NCBI GenBank assembly: GCA_030620925.1
Contig: JAUXIQ010000031.1
Coordinates: 1 to 10,848, forward strand
Source of the DNA: Nitrospinota bacterium
Lineage (GTDB): Bacteria > JAUXIQ01
Length of the DNA: 10,848 nt
Direction of reading: 5' to 3'
The notes beneath the pieces were generated by a model that was not told the origin of the DNA, did not search any database, and saw nothing but the letters and a program-made list of their open reading frames with translations. A program made the translations under genes and the position numbers. How positions within the stretch are numbered: the stretch's first letter is position 1; every line of letters begins with the position of its first letter. Below are positions 6,729 to 10,848 of this stretch, in pieces.

Positions 6729-6874
6729 ACCCGCCATAGTCGGTAATGATCTGTTGGCGGCAGGCACTACTTCTCGGAACGCTGAGCCCGCTTTCGATAA
6801 ATAAGACTGAGGCATTGGATTGACCGCATGCCGCCTCTTCTCAATGATCCTGTGAGGACGTTTGTGGAGCGGTT
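6729..6874 (+). other. Leader of about 140 bases before the nuclease-fold gene
   Basis: The gap between the two divergent genes is 303 bases (6572-6874). Its left part holds the two opposed promoter candidates and the amidohydrolase ribosome site. The right part, after the TATAAT at 6723, is GC-richer and has inverted repeats: CCGCCA (6731-6736) with TGGCGG (6755-6760), and GAGGC (6809-6813) with GCCTC (6833-6837), overlapping a competing GGCAT (6811-6815) with ATGCC (6828-6832). A 25-codon frame at 6746-6823 has no ribosome site and is not called. I recognise no known riboswitch class. Confidence 0.35.
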
Positions 6875-7690
6875 ATGATGAGATGGGGAATGGTTGAAGT
6901 AGTGGTGGAGGGTGTGACTTCCTTTCTGCTCTTCCATGAGTTTCGCAGGTTGTTGAAGGTCGCCGCGTTGTGCAGAAGGAACGATATAAAATGCTCGCAG
7001 AGCATTACCCTGGCCGCCATCACTATCAGCCTGTCGGGAATATTTATAGTTTTCTTCATCTCCGGCCTGGGGGCTTTACTTAACGTTGCCGACTCTCCGT
7101 CCCTCGTTGCAGGTAATCAAGAAGATGGTCGCATTTTTCGCAGAGTGTACGTTGAAAAGGTTCTGGATGGCGACACCGTTCAGCTTTCAACCGGCGAGAG
7201 GGTGGTCTACAAGGGTATCGACTCCCCGGAGCCGGGTGGTGGTGCGGGTTGGCTGAGCGAATATTCTTCAGCGGCTAAGGAACTCAATAGACGACTGGTA
7301 GAGGGAAAGCGTGTGACTCTCGAAATGGAGAAGGCACAGAGGGATAAATACAACCGCATAGTAGCCTATGTTCATGTAGACGATGTTTTTGTGAACGCCG
7401 AGCTCACCAGCCGCGGCCTGGCGATGGCCGTCATTTACAGGCCGGAAGACAGGTACAACCTGCTGTTATCCCGGCTCCAGGAAGAAGCTAAGTCGTTCAA
7501 CCGCGGCATATGGAAATATGCCGTTTCTGCGGAGGATGAATTGGAGAAGCCTATAGTCGGGAACAGGATGACAAAGATATATCATCTTCCTGAAGACAGA
7601 TACTATGATTTGATAAACCCTCTGAACAAGGTCTATTTCGTCACTGAGGAGGCTGCCGGTTCAGCCGGGTACCGCAGGGCTAAATATTAA
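6875..7690 (+). CDS. Membrane-anchored SNase-fold (thermonuclease-like) protein with altered active site
   Basis: This 271-residue protein has a basic N-terminal stretch, one membrane segment at about 44-66 and a staphylococcal-nuclease (OB-fold) domain at about 88-214. DGDT (98-101), IDSPE (115-119) and KYNR (158-161) correspond to the Asp21, Asp40/Glu43 and Arg87 regions of the nuclease. The position equal to catalytic Arg35 is Val111 (ERVVYKGID), whereas most relatives have Arg there. After the domain, residues 232-271 (MTKIYHLPEDRYYDLINPLN, ending in GYRRAKY) follow the pattern of the small Ada-type zinc motif often attached to these nucleases, but every expected cysteine is absent. The active domain would be periplasmic if the segment is a signal anchor. 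The start is ATG 6875 with GGAG at 6866-6869. Loss of Arg35 suggests weak or no nuclease activity, perhaps a binding role; this is inference. Confidence 0.85.
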   Translation: MMRWGMVEVVVEGVTSFLLFHEFRRLLKVAALCRRNDIKCSQSITLAAITISLSGIFIVFFISGLGALLNVADSPSLVAGNQEDGRIFRRVYVEKVLDGDTVQLSTGERVVYKGIDSPEPGGGAGWLSEYSSAAKELNRRLVEGKRVTLEMEKAQRDKYNRIVAYVHVDDVFVNAELTSRGLAMAVIYRPEDRYNLLLSRLQEEAKSFNRGIWKYAVSAEDELEKPIVGNRMTKIYHLPEDRYYDLINPLNKVYFVTEEAAGSAGYRRAKY

Positions 7691-7742
7691 TCGCTTTCAG
7701 AAGGTTTTTTTTATTGATAAAAGAAGAACAGCTTTTATATTG

Positions 7743-7748
7743 TATAAT
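7743..7748 (+). promoter_or_regulatory. -10 box candidate for the HExxH gene
   Basis: A perfect TATAAT (part of TATAATACC, 7743-7751) stands 35 bases before the chosen start. No -35 box is correctly spaced; TTGATA at 7714-7719 is 23 bases away. A 7-bp inverted repeat, ATAAAAG (7717-7723) with CTTTTAT (7732-7738), lies just upstream. Confidence 0.4.
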
Positions 7749-7782
7749 ACCGATGGCAGGGGAAAAATTAACAGCATAACTT

Positions 7783-8322
7783 GTGACCTGGAATATGGGA
7801 AATTCACTATTCTTCAACAGCAGGCAAGATGAGTACTTGCGCGAGGCTCTCGAAATTGCCGAGATGCTGGCAAGTCGACGCTACTGTATATCCAGCAGGG
7901 AATGGGGTCGTTATCCCTATGACATCAAGACACTAAGGCAGCTAAGAAGTGAGGAGATCACGGATAGAGGGTTCGCCCAACTGGCCAAATACTCCCGGGA
8001 AGGAGAGTATCATCGCCGCAAGGGGAGAATAGGAGAATTCTACAGGATTTGCGTTCAGGATCACATAATTTTGAACGCTCTCGAACGCAGCAAAAACATA
8101 TCTCTGAGGCCTCTGCTCCTATACATCACTACCCACGAATTGGTGCATATAGTCAGGTTCAGTCATTATGAGGAGGACTACGATATCTATGGCGAAGAAC
8201 GTGAGAAAGAAGAAGGGGAAGTTCACAACATAACTTACGACTTGCTGAAAGACGTGAATTACGACGGTATGGAAGAAGTGATAAATGTTTATGAGTGGGC
8301 GCGCACGACCCCTGTTTCATGA
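7783..8322 (+). CDS. Uncharacterised small HExxH putative metallopeptidase
   Basis: The 179-residue protein has no signal peptide or membrane segment and is highly charged. Its one clear motif is HELVH (118-122) in LYITTHELVHIVRFSHYEE, the zinc-binding HExxH of gluzincin/zincin peptidases. The acidic run EREKEEGEVHNI (139-150), about 20 residues later, could supply the third ligand (Glu143, Glu144 or Glu146). I do not recognise a named family; from memory, similar proteins sit beside fmdB in Desulfobacterota, but I cannot confirm this here. The start is uncertain: GTG 7783 is used, but its ribosome site is poor (AGGGG at 7758-7762 is 20 bases away), and ATG 7795 is an alternative that would remove four residues. 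It sits upstream of fmdB on the same strand with 125 bases between them, and fmdB has its own promoter. Zinc binding is likely; proteolysis is untested. Confidence 0.7.
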   Translation: MTWNMGNSLFFNSRQDEYLREALEIAEMLASRRYCISSREWGRYPYDIKTLRQLRSEEITDRGFAQLAKYSREGEYHRRKGRIGEFYRICVQDHIILNALERSKNISLRPLLLYITTHELVHIVRFSHYEEDYDIYGEEREKEEGEVHNITYDLLKDVNYDGMEEVINVYEWARTTPVS

Positions 8323-8352
8323 GTCTTCGCTGCTTTTTTGAACCAGCAATGT

Positions 8353-8381
8353 TTGACAGAAAATAATTATGGATATATAAT
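8353..8381 (+). promoter_or_regulatory. Consensus sigma-70 promoter of fmdB
   Basis: TTGACA (8353-8358) and TATAAT (8376-8381) match the consensus at all twelve positions and are separated by 17 bases, the optimum. Transcription should begin near 8388, inside the CIRCE element. This is the strongest promoter in the window. Confidence 0.92.
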
Positions 8382-8407
8382 TAGCACTCTAACACGCCGA
8401 GTGCTAA
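8381..8407. promoter_or_regulatory. CIRCE operator (HrcA binding site)
   Basis: TTAGCACTC (8381-8389), a 9-base spacer, and GAGTGCTAA (8399-8407) match the CIRCE consensus without a mismatch. CIRCE is bound by the heat-shock repressor HrcA, usually ahead of groESL or dnaK operons. Here the element starts on the last base of the -10 box and covers the expected transcription start, an ideal place for repression of fmdB. No chaperone gene or hrcA is in the window. Confidence 0.96.
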
Positions 8408-8447
8408 TAAAGAGAGGCACATCAGAAGCTGAAAGGAGGACGTAGAG

Positions 8448-8738
8448 GTGCCCATTTATGAATACAAGTGCCGAAAATGCGGCCACGGGTTTGAAATGAT
8501 GCAGCGCTTCTCAGACCAACCCGTCAAAAAATGTCCGGAATGTTCCGGCACTGTGGATAAGCTTATCTCTCAGTCTACTTTCCACCTGAAGGGCTCGGGC
8601 TGGTATGCCACTGATTATGGCAAGAAATCACACGGTGGTAAGCCGGGCAAGAAAAAATCTGAGGACAATGGCAGCACCGAGTCCGAAGACAAGGGCAGCG
8701 CCGAGAAGGAAACTAAGACCAAAACGGTTGATAAATAG
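8448..8738 (+). CDS. fmdB: FmdB family zinc-ribbon protein, CIRCE-controlled
   Basis: This is a 96-residue protein with the FmdB zinc ribbon: MPIYEYKCRKCGHGFE at the start, with Cys8, Cys11, Cys29 and Cys32 in two CxxC knuckles, followed by the FHLKGSGWYATDY phrase (45-57) common in the family. The tail from about 58 is a low-complexity Lys/Glu/Ser/Gly stretch, probably disordered. FmdB was named for a putative regulator of formamidase in Methylophilus; the biochemical role of most members is unknown. The start is GTG 8448, with AAAGGAGGA at 8432-8440 giving a strong ribosome site. Control is unusual: a consensus promoter with a perfect CIRCE operator, so HrcA should repress the gene and heat or protein-folding stress should induce it. 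A strong terminator follows, so the transcript is probably monocistronic. The four cysteines make zinc binding very likely; a proteostasis role is inferred only from the operator. Confidence 0.93.
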   Translation: MPIYEYKCRKCGHGFEMMQRFSDQPVKKCPECSGTVDKLISQSTFHLKGSGWYATDYGKKSHGGKPGKKKSEDNGSTESEDKGSAEKETKTKTVDK

Positions 8739-8787
8739 CTTATATATTAATCAGATAAGACTAAATAAATTAAACCATTACATGAAG

Positions 8788-8815
8788 ACCCCCGGAGTCA
8801 GCTTCGGGGGTTTTT
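8788..8815 (+). terminator. Rho-independent terminator after fmdB
   Basis: ACCCCCGGAG (8788-8797) pairs with CTTCGGGGGT (8802-8811) in a 10-bp stem with one G-T pair and the loop TCAG, followed by further T residues (8812-8815). It ends the fmdB transcript ahead of the convergent mlaD gene. On the minus strand no long U-run would follow, so it mainly serves the plus strand. Confidence 0.9.
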
Positions 8816-8846
8816 ATATGGAACTTAAAGACAACCATTCCCGCAA

Positions 8847-9929
8847 TTAGAAGAAGTGGACCTTTATGCCTATCTCTCTCAATATATCCCATATGTCTTC
8901 GACGGTTATGCTGTCCGCCTTTTCCAGAACTGAATCGGCACGTATCAGCACGCTCTTGAGTTCGGGCGCCAGTTCGTTGAAATTGTCAAGCGCCTCGGGT
9001 AGTTTTTCACTGGCAACGGAAAGGTTGTTGAGAGTCGTCGCCGCATCTTCAGCGATCTGAGGGGATTTCTGGCTGAACGCATTGCTTATACGCATGAGGT
9101 CCATCGAGAACTTATCAAATCGGCTGGAGTACTTGGGATAATCCTGTACGAGGCTTTCGCTCACCGTCCGAAGGTTGGTCGATATAGTGGAAATATCCTC
9201 CGCCATCTTTGGAGCGTGCTGTCTGAATATAGTCGTAGCCTCCTCTACGTTGGCTATGGTGCGCTCCACGGACGGACGGTTGTCGGAAAATGCCTGGGAG
9301 GCTTCGTTTATAATCCGGTCCATGTTGTTCACCATACGATCTATACGGGGCTTGTTTTCCGAAACTAGAATTTTGGCGTCGCCGGTTACGGATTCCAGGT
9401 TGGTTATTATGTTCCCGATGGCCTCCGATTTGCCCTCAAGTGATGAGGCGAGCGTTTTCACTATTATCCGCACGTCCCTGGGGTCTATCTCTTTAAATAT
9501 CGGTCCCATTATGCTCACAAGCTGGTCTATCTCAACCGAAGAGACCGCTTCGGTTATCACGTCACCGTCCTTGAGCAGGGGGGCGGTTGTGGATACGGGC
9601 AATATGGCCAGGTACTTCTCGCCCAGCAGGCTCTTTGAGCGCACGGTTGCACTCACGTCGCTTCGTACGTCGAATTTTTTATCCAGGACGATGGTGAGGA
9701 TGGCGTGGTCATGTTCCACCCCCAGCTCTTTCAGGCTTCCCACCTTCACACCGGCGATCATCACGTCGGCTTCCTGGACTAACCCTGAGGCGTCATCCAG
9801 CACCACCTGTACTTTCACCCCATCTTTTATCGAGATCCCTCCGATTTTCAGCGATAGATAGCCCAGGATGGCGGCGGCGGCTATAATGAAAAGCCCCAGG
9901 GCGATCTCGTTTTTATAAGTCCTTCGCAT
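8847..9929 (-). CDS. mlaD: MlaD-like MCE family substrate-binding protein
   Basis: The 360-residue protein starts with a short cytoplasmic head (MRRTYKNE) and one membrane anchor at about 9-28. The MCE domain follows at about 36-114, with the family phrases DDASGLVQEADVMIAGVKVG (45-64) and SKSLLGEKYLAILP (98-111). From about 130 to the end it is long and helical, likely forming the extended tube or needle seen in MCE proteins longer than E. coli MlaD (183 residues). MlaD hexamers sit on the MlaFE permease in the inner membrane and carry phospholipids between it and periplasmic or outer-membrane partners. ATG 9929 is supported by GGAGGA at 9937-9942. It is the third visible gene of the mla operon, 101 bases after mlaF, a wider gap than usual. 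The C-terminus ends in the hydrophobic stretch IGIKVHFF. Direction of lipid transport cannot be inferred. Confidence 0.92.
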   Translation of the reverse strand: MRRTYKNEIALGLFIIAAAAILGYLSLKIGGISIKDGVKVQVVLDDASGLVQEADVMIAGVKVGSLKELGVEHDHAILTIVLDKKFDVRSDVSATVRSKSLLGEKYLAILPVSTTAPLLKDGDVITEAVSSVEIDQLVSIMGPIFKEIDPRDVRIIVKTLASSLEGKSEAIGNIITNLESVTGDAKILVSENKPRIDRMVNNMDRIINEASQAFSDNRPSVERTIANVEEATTIFRQHAPKMAEDISTISTNLRTVSESLVQDYPKYSSRFDKFSMDLMRISNAFSQKSPQIAEDAATTLNNLSVASEKLPEALDNFNELAPELKSVLIRADSVLEKADSITVEDIWDILREIGIKVHFF

Positions 9930-10030
9930 TTTGATATCCTCCGGTTTAAGGAAAAGGTCATTATGAATGACGGTCGGGCTCTTCTCCCATTATATTGATA
10001 TTCTGTTCATCCCCTTCCTATAGAGACAAT
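9930..10030 (-). other. 101-base intercistronic gap of the mla operon
   Basis: The space between mlaF and mlaD holds the mlaD ribosome site and a perfect 6-bp hairpin (GTCATT 9957-9962, AATGAC 9966-9971, 3-base loop). A TATAAT on the minus strand (9994-9989) has no fitting -35 box. No gene is supported; only frames of a few codons exist. It may be an mRNA processing or secondary-promoter region. Confidence 0.35.
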
Positions 10031-10810
10031 TCATGTCCCGCGCCGCGAGATGTCTCTGGGTATTGGAAGTCTGCCCATCCCCTCCGCGAAACAGCGCGAA
10101 AAAAATTCCTTGAGAACAGGGTTTTCTGAGTGGGCTCTCTCTTCAGGTGTGCCGAACTCCAGGAGCTTGGTGTCGTAGAGCAGCCCCACCTTGTTTGCTA
10201 TGGTCATTGTGCTGTATATATCGTGGCTGATTACCACGAAAGTGATGTTGAGCTTCCGGTGCATCTCCAATATGAGCGCGTCTATGGCGTTGGCCGTTAT
10301 GGGATCGAGGCCGGAAGAGGGCTCGTCGAAGAAAACTATCTCCGGCTCCAGGGCGATGGCTCTGGCGAGCCCAACGCGTTTGCGCATGCCGCCGCTCAGC
10401 TCGGACGGCATCATCTCTTCTATCCCTTCGAGTCCCACCAGGAACAGTTTTTCGGCCACTATTTTCTTTACTTCGCTTTCCTTCTTCTTGGTATGCTGGA
10501 CGATGGGGAAAGCCACGTTTTCCCCCACGGTGAAGGAGTCGAACAGGGCGCCGTCCTGGAAGAGCATCCCGAACTTGCACCTGAGCCTGTATATGTCTTT
10601 CTCGCTCATAACCGTGACGTCCTGCCCGTCGATCATTATCCGGCCCCGGTCGGGCTTGATGAGACCTACTATTTGTTTAATGAGAACGCTCTTGCCCACT
10701 CCGCTGGGGCCTATGAAAACAGTTATCTTGCCCCCCTCTATATGGCAGGATACGGAGTCCAGCACTTTGTTATCTCCGAAGGATTTGGTTACGTCTATCA
10801 GTTCTATCAT
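10031..10810 (-). CDS. mlaF: MlaF-like ABC transporter ATP-binding protein
   Basis: This 259-residue ATPase shows every ABC motif in order: Walker A GPSGVGKS (34-41), Q-loop FQDGALFDS (84-92, the MlaF-typical wording), signature LSGGMRKR (138-145), Walker B IVFFDEP (158-164) with catalytic Glu163, D-loop SSGLDP (165-170) and the switch His196 in ISHD. It powers the MlaE permease in the cytoplasmic membrane for phospholipid transport by the Mla system. The start is ATG 10810, six bases after the stop of the upstream mlaE-type frame, so the genes are translationally close; the ribosome site is weak (no clear purine-rich motif), consistent with coupling. The C-terminus (GMGRLPIPRDISRRGT) extends past the nucleotide-binding domain, as in other MlaF proteins. 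All catalytic residues are intact. Confidence 0.95.
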   Translation of the reverse strand: MIELIDVTKSFGDNKVLDSVSCHIEGGKITVFIGPSGVGKSVLIKQIVGLIKPDRGRIMIDGQDVTVMSEKDIYRLRCKFGMLFQDGALFDSFTVGENVAFPIVQHTKKKESEVKKIVAEKLFLVGLEGIEEMMPSELSGGMRKRVGLARAIALEPEIVFFDEPSSGLDPITANAIDALILEMHRKLNITFVVISHDIYSTMTIANKVGLLYDTKLLEFGTPEERAHSENPVLKEFFSRCFAEGMGRLPIPRDISRRGT

Positions 10811-10816
10811 TGCCGG

Positions 10817-10848
10817 TTAACCATACATCAGTTCGCTTAAAAAGTAAT
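10817..10848 (-). CDS. mlaE: C-terminal end of an MlaE-like permease (partial)
   Basis: Only the last nine codons and the TAA (10817-10819) are in the window, encoding YFLSELMYG. The hydrophobic-aromatic ending is compatible with the C-terminus of MlaE permeases, and the position immediately before mlaF is where mlaE belongs. The call rests mainly on gene order. Confidence 0.6.
   Translation of the reverse strand, partial: YFLSELMYG

Noticed and set aside
6746-6823. 25-codon frame in the leader of the nuclease-fold gene
   Set aside because: No ribosome site and no recognisable sequence; chance frames of this size are common.
9175-9861. 228-codon plus-strand frame antisense to mlaD
   Set aside because: Its composition is Ser/Thr/Ile-rich as expected from reversing a real gene, and mlaD has a clear ribosome site and MCE domain.
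10130-10840. Long plus-strand open frames antisense to mlaF
   Set aside because: mlaF on the minus strand has every ABC motif, and the antisense frames show no recognisable domain or ribosome site; they are shadows of its codon structure.

Overview
The window looks like a chromosomal segment of a Gram-negative (diderm) bacterium of moderate GC content. The best guess is a member of the Desulfobacterota (former Deltaproteobacteria). The evidence is an Mla-type outer-membrane lipid transport operon (mlaE-mlaF-mlaD), a CpoB/YbgF-like periplasmic TPR protein, a CIRCE element, and an FmdB zinc-ribbon gene beside a small HExxH protein, a pairing I associate with that group. No tRNA, rRNA, CRISPR array, insertion sequence or phage gene was seen. 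This is a housekeeping-type region with several odd members.

Layout. On the minus strand, 1-1797 holds a two-gene unit: a Nudix Ap4A-type hydrolase followed after one base by a large STT3/PglB-like GT-C membrane protein that runs off the left edge. A divergent intergenic region with a perfect TATAAT box and an 11-bp palindrome leads into a plus-strand run (1989-3939) of a divergent uracil phosphoribosyltransferase, a periplasmic TPR protein and a histidine-family phosphatase. Facing it on the minus strand is a flavin-reductase-like gene (3962-4428) broken by a one-base frameshift. Divergent from that is a BtuF-like metal/cobalamin-binding protein (4538-5359) that has no signal peptide. It converges with an M20D amidohydrolase (5378-6571, minus). 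From about 6700 to 8738 the plus strand carries a membrane-anchored nuclease-fold protein that has lost a catalytic arginine, a small HExxH protein, and fmdB. The fmdB gene has a consensus sigma-70 promoter overlapped by a perfect CIRCE operator and is closed by a strong terminator. The right end (8847-10848, minus) is the mla operon: the end of mlaE, all of mlaF and all of mlaD.

How the genes work together. The mla genes encode an inner-membrane ABC complex for phospholipid traffic. The UPRTase-like, TPR and phosphatase genes are close enough to be co-transcribed but share no obvious pathway. The BtuF-like protein and the CobC-like phosphatase could both touch cobalamin metabolism, but the link is weak. 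The most notable regulatory signal is the CIRCE-controlled fmdB, which would put a small zinc-ribbon protein under the HrcA heat-shock repressor. I did not find a clearly new multi-gene system. The items most worth follow-up are the CIRCE-fmdB unit with its HExxH neighbour, the nuclease-fold protein with missing residues, and the cytoplasmic BtuF-like protein.
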